Positions 12,501 through 23,880 of a stretch of 64,000 nt of DNA are shown here, piece by piece. This DNA comes from Karalla daura (lineage: Eukaryota > Chordata > Actinopteri > Chaetodontiformes > Leiognathidae). The DNA is taken from assembly GCA_029224185.1 (NCBI GenBank), contig CM055191.1, positions 21,848,571 to 21,912,570 on the forward strand, given 5' to 3'. Below the pieces are notes generated by a model, which was not told where the DNA came from, did not search any database, and was given only the letters and a program-made list of their open reading frames with translations. Made by a program: the position numbers and the translations under genes. Each line of letters begins with the position of its first letter. Within the stretch, counting starts at the first letter, position 1.

Positions 12501-15323
12501 AAGCGGAGGCTCGGCCTCGGACGGAAGCGGAGGCTCGGGCCTGGGTCCTGTGTGAGGCTGAAGTGTAGGCTCGGCCTCAAACCGAATCGGAGGCTGAGGC
12601 CAGGGCTCTGGGTGAGGCTGAAACGTAGGCTGAGGCCACGGTCCTGGGTGAGGCTGAAGCGGAGGGTCAGGCCACGGTCCTGGGTGAGGCTGAAGCGGAG
12701 GCTCGGCCTCGGACGGAAGCGGAGGCTCGGGCCTGGGTCCTGTGTGAGGCTGAAGTGTAGGCTCGGCCTCAAACCGAATCGGAGGCTGAGGCCAGGGCTC
12801 TGGGTGAGGCTGAAACGTAGGCTGAGGCCACGGTCCTGGGTGAGGCTGAAGCGGATGGTCAGGCCACGGTCCTGGGTGAGGCTGAAGCGGAGGCTCGGCC
12901 TCGGACGGAAGCGGAGGCTCGGGCCTGGGTCCTGTGTGAGGCTGAAGTGTAGGCTCGGCCTCAAACCGAATCGGAGGCTGAGGCCAGGGCTCTGGGTGAG
13001 GCTGAAACGTAGGCTGAGGCCACGGTCCTGGGTGAGGCTGAAGCGGAGGGTCAGGCCACGGTCCTGGGTGAGGCTGAAGCGGAGGCTCGGCCTCGGACGG
13101 AAGCGGAGGCTCGGGCCTGGGTCCTGTGTGAGGCTGAAGTGTAGGCTCGGCCTCAAACCGAATCGGAGGCTGAGGCCAGGGCTCTGGGTGAGGCTGAAAC
13201 GTAGGCTGAGGCCACGGTCCTGGGTGAGGCTGAAGCGGAGGCCATTGCCTGGGCCCTGGGTGAGGCTGAAGCGGAGGCTCGGCCTCGGACGGAAGCGGAG
13301 GCTCGGGCCTGGGTCCTGTGTGAGGCTGAAGTGTAGGCTCGGCCTCAAACCGAATCGGAGGCTGAGGCCAGGGCTCTGGGTGAGGCTGAAACGTAGGCTG
13401 AGGCCACGGTCCTGGGTGAGGCTGAAGCGGATGGTCAGGCCACGGTCCTGGGTGAGGCTGAAGCGGAGGCTCGGCCTCGAGCCGAAGCGGGAGCTCAGGC
13501 CTGGGCCCTGGGTGAGGCTGAAGCGGAGGCTCGGCCTCGGACGGAAGCGGAGACTCAGGTCAGGGCTCTGGGTGAGGCTGAAGTGGAGGCTCAGGCCAGG
13601 GCCCTGTGTGAGGCTGAAAGGGAGGCTCGGCCTCAAACCGAATCGGAGGCTGAGGCCAGGGCTCTGGGTGAGGCTGAAACGTAGGCTGAGGCCACGGTCC
13701 TGGGTGAGGCTGAAGCGGAGGGTCAGGCCACGGTCCTGGGTGAGGCTGAAGCGGAGGCTCGGCCTCGGACGGAAGCGGAGGCTCGGGCCTGGGTCCTGTG
13801 TGAGGCTGAAGTGTAGGCTCGGCCTCAAACCGAATCGGAGGCTGAGGCCAGGGCTCTGGGTGAGGCTGAAACGTAGGCTGAGGCCACGGTCCTGGGTGAG
13901 GCTGAAGCGGAGGGTCAGGCCACGGTCCTGGGTGAGGCTGAAGCGGAGGCTCGGCCTCGGACGGAAGCGGAGGCTCGGGCCTGGGTCCTGTGTGAGGCTG
14001 AAGTGTAGGCTCGGCCTCAAACCGAATCGGAGGCTGAGGCCAGGGCTCTGGGTGAGGCTGAAACGTAGGCTGAGGCCACGGTCCTGGGTGAGGCTGAAGC
14101 GGATGGTCAGGCCACGGTCCTGGGTGAGGCTGAAGCGGAGGCTCGGCCTCGGACGGAAGCGGAGGCTCGGGCCTGGGTCCTGTGTGAGGCTGAAGTGTAG
14201 GCTCGGCCTCAAACCGAATCGGAGGCTGAGGCCAGGGCTCTGGGTGAGGCTGAAACGTAGGCTGAGGCCACGGTCCTGGGTGAGGCTGAAGCGGAGGGTC
14301 AGGCCACGGTCCTGGGTGAGGCTGAAGCGGAGGCTCGGCCTCGGACGGAAGCGGAGGCTCGGGCCTGGGTCCTGTGTGAGGCTGAAGTGTAGGCTCGGCC
14401 TCAAACCGAATCGGAGGCTGAGGCCAGGGCTCTGGGTGAGGCTGAAACGTAGGCTGAGGCCACGGTCCTGGGTGAGGCTGAAGCGGAGGGTCAGGCCACG
14501 GTCCTGGGTGAGGCTGAAGCGGAGGCTCGGCCTCGGACGGAAGCGGAGGCTCGGGCCTGGGTCCTGTGTGAGGCTGAAGTGTAGGCTCGGCCTCAAACCG
14601 AATCGGAGGCTGAGGCCAGGGCTCTGGGTGAGGCTGAAACGTAGGCTGAGGCCACGGTCCTGGGTGAGGCTGAAGCGGATGGTCAGGCCACGGTCCTGGG
14701 TGAGGCTGAAGCGGAGGCTCGGCCTCGGACGGAAGCGGAGGCTCGGGCCTGGGTCCTGTGTGAGGCTGAAGTGTAGGCTCGGCCTCAAACCGAATCGGAG
14801 GCTGAGGCCAGGGCTCTGGGTGAGGCTGAAACGTAGGCTGAGGCCACGGTCCTGGGTGAGGCTGAAGCGGAGGGTCAGGCCACGGTCCTGGGTGAGGCTG
14901 AAGCGGAGGCTCGGCCTCGGACGGAAGCGGAGGCTCGGGCCTGGGTCCTGTGTGAGGCTGAAGTGTAGGCTCGGCCTCAAACCGAATCGGAGGCTGAGGC
15001 CAGGGCTCTGGGTGAGGCTGAAACGTAGGCTGAGGCCACGGTCCTGGGTGAGGCTGAAGCGGAGGGTCAGGCCACGGTCCTGGGTGAGGCTGAAGCGGAG
15101 GCTCGGCCTCGGACGGAAGCGGAGGCTCGGGCCTGGGTCCTGTGTGAGGCTGAAGTGTAGGCTCGGCCTCAAACCGAATCGGAGGCTGAGGCCAGGGCTC
15201 TGGGTGAGGCTGAAACGTAGGCTGAGGCCACGGTCCTGGGTGAGGCTGAAGCGGATGGTCAGGCCACGGTCCTGGGTGAGGCTGAAGCGGAGGCTCGGCC
15301 TCGGACGGAAGCGGAGGCTCGGG
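9574..15323 (+). repeat. Homogenised 192-bp higher-order repeat core (about 30 copies)
   Basis: Each 192-bp unit is 36+36+60+60 bp: an ACGTAGG subunit, a GGGTCAGG subunit, a GGACGGAAG subunit and a GTGTAGG/AAACCGAATCGG subunit. For instance GGACGG recurs exactly 192 bp apart at about 10,023 and 10,215. Successive copies are identical or differ by one base. The main variant is GGAGGGTCAGG against GGATGGTCAGG. The GGATGG form recurs near 10,741, 11,317, 11,893, 12,277, 12,853, 13,429, 14,101, 14,677 and 15,253, mostly 576 bp (3 units) apart. One unit near 9,800 lacks a 36-bp subunit, and 13,240 carries a GCCATTGCCTGGGCCCT variant. Frames of about 2,040 (plus) and 2,017 (minus) codons cross the block only because 192 is 3 x 64. 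Confidence 0.93.
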
Positions 15324-15613
15324 CCACGGTCCTGTGTGAGGCTGAAATGGAGGCTCGGCCTCAAACCCAATCGGAGGCTGAGGCCAGGGCTCTGGGTGAG
15401 GCTGAAACGGAGGCTCAGGCCACGGTCCTGGGTGAGGCTGAAGCGGAAGCTCAGGCAAAGGCCCTAGGTGAGGCTGCAGCGGGGGCTCAGGCCTCGAGCC
15501 GAATCGGAGGTTGAGACCAGGGCCCTGGGTGAGGCTGAAACGGAGGCTCGGCCTCAAACCGAATCGGAGGCTGAGGCCAGGGCTCTGGTTGAGACTCTGG
15601 CGGAGGCTCAGGC

Positions 15614-15967
15614 CTCTTTGCATCTTTGTATCTCTGTCTCTTTATACCTTTGTATCTTTGTCTCTTTATATCTTTGTATCTTTGTCTCTTTGTCTCTTTG
15701 TATCTTTGTATCTTTGTATCTTTGTATCTTTGTCTCTTTGTCTCTTTGTATCTTTGTATCTTTGTATCTTTGTATCTTTGTATCTCTGTGTCTTTATACC
15801 TTTGTATCTTTGTCTCTTTGTATCCTTGTATCTTTGTCTCTTTGTGTCTTTGTATCTTTGTATCTTTGTATCTTTGTCTTTCTATTTCTCTTTGTCGCTC
15901 TCTGTCTCTTTGTCTCTCTCTCTTTGTCTCGTTGTCTCTTTGTCTCTCTGTCTCTTTGTATCTTTGT
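15614..15967 (+). repeat. Pyrimidine block 9 (long type)
   Basis: Matches block 7 apart from the number of TATCTTTG steps and TATCTTTG in place of TATCTCTG near the start. Confidence 0.9.
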
Positions 15968-16206
15968 GGGTCAGGCTGAAGCGGCTCGGCCTCGGACCGA
16001 AGCGGAGGCTGAGGTCAGGGCTCTGGGTGAGGCTGAAGCGGAGGCCATTGCCTGGGCCCTGGGTGAGGCTGAAACGGAGGCTCGGCCTCGGACGGAAGCG
16101 GAGGCTCGGGCCACGGTCCTGTGTGAGGCTGAAACGGAGGCTCGGCCTCAAACCGAATCGGAGGCTCAGGCCAGGGCTCTGGTTGAGGCTCCAGCGGAGG
16201 CTCAGG

Positions 16207-16433
16207 CATCTTTGCATCTTTGTATCTCTGTCTCTTTATACCTTTGTATCTTTGTCTCTTTATATCTTTGTATCTTTGTCTCTTTGTCTCTTTGTCTCTT
16301 TGTATCTTTGTGTCTTTGTATCTTTGCATCTTTGTATCTTTGTCTTTCTATTTCTCTTTGTCGCTCTCTGTCTCTTTGTCTCTCTCTCTTTGTCTCGTTG
16401 TCTCTTTGTCTCTCTGTCTCTTTGTATCTTTGT
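16207..16433 (+). repeat. Pyrimidine block 10 (short type)
   Basis: One TCTCTTTG step longer than block 8. Confidence 0.9.
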
Positions 16434-18018
16434 GGGTCAGGCTGAAGCGGCTCGGCCTCGGACCGAAGCGGAGGCTGAGGTCAGGGCTCTGGGTGAGGCT
16501 GAAGCGGAGGCCATGGCCTGGGCCCTGGGTGAGGCTGAAGCGGAGGCTCGGCCTCGGACGGAAGCGGAGGCTCGGGCCTGGGTCCTGTGTGAGGCTGAAG
16601 TGTAGGCTCGGCCTCAAACCGAATCGGAGGCTGAGGCCAGGGCTCTGGGTGAGGCTGAAACGTAGGCTGAGGCCACGGTCCTGGGTGAGGCTGAAGCGGA
16701 GGGTCAGGCCACGGTCCTGGGTGAGGCTGAAGCGGAGGCTCGGCCTCGGACGGAAGCGGAGGCTCGGGCCTGGGTCCTGTGTGAGGCTGAAGTGTAGGCT
16801 CGGCCTCAAACCGAATCGGAGGCTGAGGCCAGGGCTCTGGGTGAGGCTGAAACGTAGGCTGAGGCCACGGTCCTGGGTGAGGCTGAAGCGGATGGTCAGG
16901 CCACGGTCCTGGGTGAGGCTGAAGCGGAGGCTCGGCCTCGGACGGAAGCGGAGGCTCGGGCCTGGGTCCTGTGTGAGGCTGAAGTGTAGGCTCGGCCTCA
17001 AACCGAATCGGAGGCTGAGGCCAGGGCTCTGGGTGAGGCTGAAACGTAGGCTGAGGCCACGGTCCTGGGTGAGGCTGAAGCGGAGGGTCAGGCCACGGTC
17101 CTGGGTGAGGTTGAAGCGGAGGCTCGGCCTCGGACGGAAGCGGAGGCTCGGGCCTGGGTCCTGTGTGAGGCTGAAGTGTAGGCTCGGCCTCAAACCGAAT
17201 CGGAGGCTGAGGCCAGGGCTCTGGGTGAGGCTGAAACGTAGGCTGAGGCCACGGTCCTGGGTGAGGCTGAAGCGGATGGTCAGGCCACGGTCCTGGGTGA
17301 GGCTGAAACGGAGGCTCGGCCTCGGACGGAAGCGGAGGCTCGGGCCTGGGTCCTGTGTGAGGCTGAAGTGTAGGCTCGGCCTCAAACCGAATCGGAGGCT
17401 GAGGCCAGGGCTCTGGGTGAGGCTGAAACGTAGGCTGAGGCCACGGTCCTGGGTGAGGCTGAAGCGGAGGGTCAGGCCACGGTCCTGGGTGAGGCTGAAG
17501 CGGAGGCTCGGCCTCGGACGGAAGCGGAGGCTCGGGCCTGGGTCCTGTGTGAGGCTGAAGTGTAGGCTCGGCCTCAAACCGAATCGGAGGCTGAGGCCAG
17601 GGCTCTGGGTGAGGCTGAAACGTAGGCTGAGGCCACGGTCCTGGGTGAGGCTGAAGCGGATGGTCAGGCCACGGTCCTGGGTGAGGCTGAAGCGGAGGCT
17701 CGGCCTCGGACGGAAGCGGAGGCTCGGGCCACGGTCCTGTGTGAGGCTGAAATGGAGGCTCGGCCTCAAACCCAATCGGAGGCTGAGGCCAGGGCTCTGG
17801 GTGAGGCTGAAACGGAGGCTCAGGCCACGGTCCTGGGTGAGGCTGAAGCGGAAGCTCAGGCAAAGGCCCTAGGTGAGGCTGCAGCGGGGGCTCAGGCCTC
17901 GAGCCGAATCGGAGGTTGAGACCAGGGCCCTGGGTGAGGCTGAAACGGAGGCTCGGCCTCAAACCGAATCGGAGGCTGAGGCCAGGGCTCTGGTTGAGAC
18001 TCTGGCGGAGGCTCAGGC

Positions 18019-18372
18019 CTCTTTGCATCTTTGTATCTCTGTCTCTTTATACCTTTGTATCTTTGTCTCTTTATATCTTTGTATCTTTGTCTCTTTGTCT
18101 CTTTGTATCTTTGTATCTTTGTATCTTTGTATCTTTGTCTCTTTGTCTCTTTGTATCTTTGTATCTTTGTATCTTTGTATCTTTGTATCTCTGTGTCTTT
18201 ATACCTTTGTATCTTTGTCTCTTTGTATCCTTGTATCTTTGTCTCTTTGTGTCTTTGTATCTTTGTATCTTTGTATCTTTGTCTTTCTATTTCTCTTTGT
18301 CGCTCTCTGTCTCTTTGTCTCTCTCTCTTTGTCTCGTTGTCTCTTTGTCTCTCTGTCTCTTTGTATCTTTGT
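18019..18372 (+). repeat. Pyrimidine block 11 (long type)
   Basis: Same step pattern as block 9, 2,405 bp downstream of it. Confidence 0.9.
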
Positions 18373-18611
18373 GGGTCAGGCTGAAGCGGCTCGGCCTCGG
18401 ACCGAAGCGGAGGCTGAGGTCAGGGCTCTGGGTGAGGCTGAAGCGGAGGCCATTGCCTGGGCCCTGGGTGAGGCTGAAACGGAGGCTCGGCCTCGGACGG
18501 AAGCGGAGGCTCGGGCCACGGTCCTGTGTGAGGCTGAAACGGAGGCTCGGCCTCAAACCGAATCGGAGGCTGAGGCCAGGGCTCTGGTTGAGGCTCCAGC
18601 GGAGGCTCAGG

Positions 18612-18830
18612 CATCTTTGCATCTTTGTATCTCTGTCTCTTTATACCTTTGTATCTTTGTCTCTTTATATCTTTGTATCTTTGTCTCTTTGTCTCTTTGT
18701 ATCTTTGTGTCTTTGTATCTTTGCATCTTTGTATCTTTGTCTTTCTATTTCTCTTTGTCGCTCTCTGTCTCTTTGTCTCTCTCTCTTTGTCTCGTTGTCT
18801 CTTTGTCTCTCTGTCTCTTTGTATCTTTGT
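18612..18830 (+). repeat. Pyrimidine block 12 (short type)
   Basis: Same step pattern as block 8 and block 16. Confidence 0.9.
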
Positions 18831-19454
18831 GGGTCAGGCTGAAGCGGCTCGGCCTCGGACCGAAGCGGAGGCTGAGGTCAGGGCTCTGGGTGAGGCTGAA
18901 GCGGAGGCCATGGCCTGGGCCCTGGGTGAGGCTGAAGCGGAGGCTCGGCCTCGGACGGAAGCGGAGGCTCGGGCCTGGGTCCTGTGTGAGGCTGAAGTGT
19001 AGGCTCGGCCTCAAACCGAATCGGAGGCTGAGGCCAGGGCTCTGGGTGAGGCTGAAACGTAGGCTGAGGCCACGGTCCTGGGTGAGGCTGAAGCGGAGGG
19101 TCAGGCCACGGTCCTGGGTGAGGCTGAAGCGGAGGCTCGGCCTCGGACGGAAGCGGAGGCTCGGGCCTGGGTCCTGTGTGAGGCTGAAGTGTAGGCTCGG
19201 CCTCAAACCGAATCGGAGGCTGAGGCCAGGGCTCTGGGTGAGGCTGAAACGTAGGCTGAGGCCACGGTCCTGGGTGAGGCTGAAGCGGAGGGTCAGGCCA
19301 CGGTCCTGGGTGAGGCTGAAGCGGAGGCTCGGCCTCGGACGGAAGCGGAGGCTCGGGCCTGGGTCCTGTGTGAGGCTGAAGTGTAGGCTCGGCCTCAAAC
19401 CGAATCGGAGGCTGAGGCCAGGGCTCTGGTTGAGACTCTGGCGGAGGCTCAGGC

Positions 19455-19801
19455 CTCTTTGCATCTTTGTATCTCTGTCTCTTTATACCTTTGTATCTTT
19501 GTCTCTTTATATCTTTGTATCTTTGTCTCTTTGTCTCTTTGTATCTTTGTATCTTTGTATCTTTGTCTCTTTGTCTCTTTGTATCTTTGTATCTTTGTAT
19601 CTTTGTATCTTTGTATCTCTGTGTCTTTATACCTTTGTATCTTTGTCTCTTTGTATCCTTGTATCTTTGTCTCTTTGTGTCTTTGTATCTTTGTATCTTT
19701 GTATCTTTGTCTTTCTATTTCTCTTTGTCGCTCTCTGTCTCTTTGTCTCTCTCTCTTTGTCTCGTTGTCTCTTTGTCTCTCTGTCTCTTTGTATCTTTGT
19801 G
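19455..19801 (+). repeat. Pyrimidine block 13 (long type)
   Basis: One TATCTTTG step shorter than block 11. Confidence 0.9.
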
Positions 19802-20039
19802 GGTCAGGCTGAAGCGGCTCGGCCTCGGACCGAAGCGGAGGCTGAGGTCAGGGCTCTGGGTGAGGCTGAAGCGGAGGCCATTGCCTGGGCCCTGGGTGAG
19901 GCTGAAACGGAGGCTCGGCCTCGGACGGAAGCGGAGGCTCGGGCCACGGTCCTGTGTGAGGCTGAAACGGAGGCTCGGCCTCAAACCGAATCGGAGGCTC
20001 AGGCCAGGGCTCTGGTTGAGGCTCCAGCGGAGGCTCAGG

Positions 20040-20266
20040 CATCTTTGCATCTTTGTATCTCTGTCTCTTTATACCTTTGTCTCTTTGTCTCTTTGTCTCT
20101 TTGTCTCTTTGTCTCTTTGTCTCTTTGTATCTTTGTATCTTTGTGTCTTTGTATCTTTGCATCTTTGTATCTTTGTCTTTCTATTTCTCTTTGTCGCTCT
20201 CTGTCTCTTTGTCTCTCTCTCTTTGTCTCGTTGTCTCTTTGTCTCTCTGTCTCTTTGTATCTTTGT
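20040..20266 (+). repeat. Pyrimidine block 14 (short type)
   Basis: Its 5' half is six or seven successive TCTCTTTG steps replacing the mixed steps of block 12; shared only with block 18. Confidence 0.9.
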
Positions 20267-21623
20267 GGGTCAGGCTGAAGCGGCTCGGCCTCGGACCGAA
20301 GCGGAGGCTGAGGTCAGGGCTCTGGGTGAGGCTGAAGCGGAGGCCATGGCCTGGGCCCTGGGTGAGGCTGAAGCGGAGGCTCGGCCTCGGACGGAAGCGG
20401 AGGCTCGGGCCTGGGTCCTGTGTGAGGCTGAAGTGTAGGCTCGGCCTCAAACCGAATCGGAGGCTGAGGCCAGGGCTCTGGGTGAGGCTGAAACGTAGGC
20501 TGAGGCCACGGTCCTGGGTGAGGCTGAAGCGGAGGGTCAGGCCACGGTCCTGGGTGAGGCTGAAGCGGAGGCTCGGCCTCGGACGGAAGCGGAGGCTCGG
20601 GCCTGGGTCCTGTGTGAGGCTGAAGTGTAGGCTCGGCCTCAAACCGAATCGGAGGCTGAGGCCAGGGCTCTGGGTGAGGCTGAAACGTAGGCTGAGGCCA
20701 CGGTCCTGGGTGAGGCTGAAGCGGAGGGTCAGGCCACGGTCCTGGGTGAGGTTGAAGCGGAGGCTCGGCCTCGGACGGAAGCGGAGGCTCGGGCCTGGGT
20801 CCTGTGTGAGGCTGAAGTGTAGGCTCGGCCTCAAACCGAATCGGAGGCTGAGGCCAGGGCTCTGGGTGAGGCTGAAACGTAGGCTGAGGCCACGGTCCTG
20901 GGTGAGGCTGAAGCGGATGGTCAGGCCACGGTCCTGGGTGAGGCTGAAACGGAGGCTCGGCCTCGGACGGAAGCGGAGGCTCGGGCCTGGGTCCTGTGTG
21001 AGGCTGAAGTGTAGGCTCGGCCTCAAACCGAATCGGAGGCTGAGGCCAGGGCTCTGGGTGAGGCTGAAACGTAGGCTGAGGCCACGGTCCTGGGTGAGGC
21101 TGAAACGGAGGCTCGGCCTCGGACGGAAGCGGAGGCTCAGGCCTAGGTCCTGTGTGAGGCTGAAATGGAGGCTCGGCCTCAAACCCAATCGGAGGCTGAG
21201 GCCAGGGCTCTGGGTGAGGCTGAAACGGAGGCTCAGGCCACGGTCCTGGGTGAGGCTGAAGCGGAAGCTCAGGCAAAGGCCCTAGGTGAGGCTGAAGCGG
21301 AGGCTCGGCCTCGGACGGAAGCGGAGGCTCGGGCCACGGTCCTGTGTGAGGCTGAAATGGAGGCTCGGCCTCAAACCCAATCGGAGGCTGAGGCCAGGGC
21401 TCTGGGTGAGGCTGAAACGGAGGCTCAGGCCACGGTCCTGGGTGAGGCTGAAGCGGAAGCTCAGGCAAAGGCCCTAGGTGAGGCTGCAGCGGGGGCTCAG
21501 GCCTCGAGCCGAATCGGAGGTTGAGACCAGGGCCCTGGGTGAGGCTGAAACGGAGGCTCGGCCTCAAACCGAATCGGAGGCTGAGGCCAGGGCTCTGGTT
21601 GAGACTCTGGCGGAGGCTCAGGC

Positions 21624-21985
21624 CTCTTTGCATCTTTGTATCTCTGTCTCTTTATACCTTTGTATCTTTGTCTCTTTATATCTTTGTATCTTTGTCTCTT
21701 TGTCTCTTTGTATCTTTGTATCTTTGTATCTTTGTATCTTTGTATCTTTGTCTCTTTGTCTCTTTGTATCTTTGTATCTTTGTATCTTTGTATCTTTGTA
21801 TCTCTGTGTCTTTATACCTTTGTATCTTTGTCTCTTTGTATCCTTGTATCTTTGTCTCTTTGTGTCTTTGTATCTTTGTATCTTTGTATCTTTGTCTTTC
21901 TATTTCTCTTTGTCGCTCTCTGTCTCTTTGTCTCTCTCTCTTTGTCTCGTTGTCTCTTTGTCTCTCTGTCTCTTTGTATCTTTGT
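21624..21985 (+). repeat. Pyrimidine block 15 (long type)
   Basis: One TATCTTTG step longer than block 11, which accounts for the 8-bp change of offset between composite copies 2 and 3. Confidence 0.9.
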
Positions 21986-22224
21986 GGGTCAGGCTGAAGC
22001 GGCTCGGCCTCGGACCGAAGCGGAGGCTGAGGTCAGGGCTCTGGGTGAGGCTGAAGCGGAGGCCATTGCCTGGGCCCTGGGTGAGGCTGAAACGGAGGCT
22101 CGGCCTCGGACGGAAGCGGAGGCTCGGGCCACGGTCCTGTGTGAGGCTGAAACGGAGGCTCGGCCTCAAACCGAATCGGAGGCTGAGGCCAGGGCTCTGG
22201 TTGAGGCTCCAGCGGAGGCTCAGG

Positions 22225-22443
22225 CATCTTTGCATCTTTGTATCTCTGTCTCTTTATACCTTTGTATCTTTGTCTCTTTATATCTTTGTATCTTTGTCTC
22301 TTTGTCTCTTTGTATCTTTGTGTCTTTGTATCTTTGCATCTTTGTATCTTTGTCTTTCTATTTCTCTTTGTCGCTCTCTGTCTCTTTGTCTCTCTCTCTT
22401 TGTCTCGTTGTCTCTTTGTCTCTCTGTCTCTTTGTATCTTTGT
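22225..22443 (+). repeat. Pyrimidine block 16 (short type)
   Basis: Copy of block 12 at an offset of 3,613 bp. Confidence 0.9.
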
Positions 22444-23067
22444 GGGTCAGGCTGAAGCGGCTCGGCCTCGGACCGAAGCGGAGGCTGAGGTCAGGGCTCT
22501 GGGTGAGGCTGAAGCGGAGGCCATGGCCTGGGCCCTGGGTGAGGCTGAAGCGGAGGCTCGGCCTCGGACGGAAGCGGAGGCTCGGGCCTGGGTCCTGTGT
22601 GAGGCTGAAGTGTAGGCTCGGCCTCAAACCGAATCGGAGGCTGAGGCCAGGGCTCTGGGTGAGGCTGAAACGTAGGCTGAGGCCACGGTCCTGGGTGAGG
22701 CTGAAGCGGAGGGTCAGGCCACGGTCCTGGGTGAGGCTGAAGCGGAGGCTCGGCCTCGGACGGAAGCGGAGGCTCGGGCCTGGGTCCTGTGTGAGGCTGA
22801 AGTGTAGGCTCGGCCTCAAACCGAATCGGAGGCTGAGGCCAGGGCTCTGGGTGAGGCTGAAACGTAGGCTGAGGCCACGGTCCTGGGTGAGGCTGAAGCG
22901 GAGGGTCAGGCCACGGTCCTGGGTGAGGCTGAAGCGGAGGCTCGGCCTCGGACGGAAGCGGAGGCTCGGGCCTGGGTCCTGTGTGAGGCTGAAGTGTAGG
23001 CTCGGCCTCAAACCGAATCGGAGGCTGAGGCCAGGGCTCTGGTTGAGACTCTGGCGGAGGCTCAGGC

Positions 23068-23414
23068 CTCTTTGCATCTTTGTATCTCTGTCTCTTTATA
23101 CCTTTGTATCTTTGTCTCTTTATATCTTTGTATCTTTGTCTCTTTGTCTCTTTGTATCTTTGTATCTTTGTATCTTTGTCTCTTTGTCTCTTTGTATCTT
23201 TGTATCTTTGTATCTTTGTATCTTTGTATCTCTGTGTCTTTATACCTTTGTATCTTTGTCTCTTTGTATCCTTGTATCTTTGTCTCTTTGTGTCTTTGTA
23301 TCTTTGTATCTTTGTATCTTTGTCTTTCTATTTCTCTTTGTCGCTCTCTGTCTCTTTGTCTCTCTCTCTTTGTCTCGTTGTCTCTTTGTCTCTCTGTCTC
23401 TTTGTATCTTTGTG
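23068..23414 (+). repeat. Pyrimidine block 17 (long type)
   Basis: Copy of block 13 at an offset of 3,613 bp. Confidence 0.9.
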
Positions 23415-23652
23415 GGTCAGGCTGAAGCGGCTCGGCCTCGGACCGAAGCGGAGGCTGAGGTCAGGGCTCTGGGTGAGGCTGAAGCGGAGGCCATTGCCTG
23501 GGCCCTGGGTGAGGCTGAAACGGAGGCTCGGCCTCGGACGGAAGCGGAGGCTCGGGCCACGGTCCTGTGTGAGGCTGAAACGGAGGCTCGGCCTCAAACC
23601 GAATCGGAGGCTCAGGCCAGGGCTCTGGTTGAGGCTCCAGCGGAGGCTCAGG

Positions 23653-23880
23653 CATCTTTGCATCTTTGTATCTCTGTCTCTTTATACCTTTGTCTCTTTG
23701 TCTCTTTGTCTCTTTGTCTCTTTGTCTCTTTGTCTCTTTGTATCTTTGTATCTTTGTGTCTTTGTATCTTTGCATCTTTGTATCTTTGTCTTTCTATTTC
23801 TCTTTGTCGCTCTCTGTCTCTTTGTCTCTCTCTCTTTGTCTCGTTGTCTCTTTGTCTCTCTGTCTCTTTGTATCTTTGTG
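23653..23880 (+). repeat. Pyrimidine block 18 (short type)
   Basis: Copy of block 14 at an offset of 3,613 bp, with the same run of TCTCTTTG steps. Confidence 0.9.

Larger units (their letters stand above)
15299..17703 (+). repeat. Composite unit copy 1 (about 2.4 kb)
   Basis: It begins at the subunit reading CGGGCCACGGTCCTGTGTG and runs through two pyrimidine blocks and six 192-bp units. It aligns with 17,704 onward at an offset of 2,405 bp, dropping to 2,397 after the second block, that is one 8-bp step. Confidence 0.8.
17700..20712 (+). repeat. Composite unit copy 2 (about 3.0 kb)
   Basis: It aligns with 21,305-24,325 at an offset of 3,605 bp, then 3,613 after one extra TATCTTTG in the first block of the partner. 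Agreement ends where this copy has GGAGGGTCAGG and the partner has GGATGGTCAGG. Confidence 0.85.

Noticed and set aside
9317..15370. A 2,017-residue minus-strand protein
   Set aside because: Same periodicity artefact; every residue is explained by translating the repeat backwards.
9342..15467. A giant basic protein of about 2,040 residues on the plus strand
   Set aside because: The frame is open only because the 192-bp period is a multiple of 3. It has no unique domain, start context or splice structure, and equally long frames exist on the other strand.
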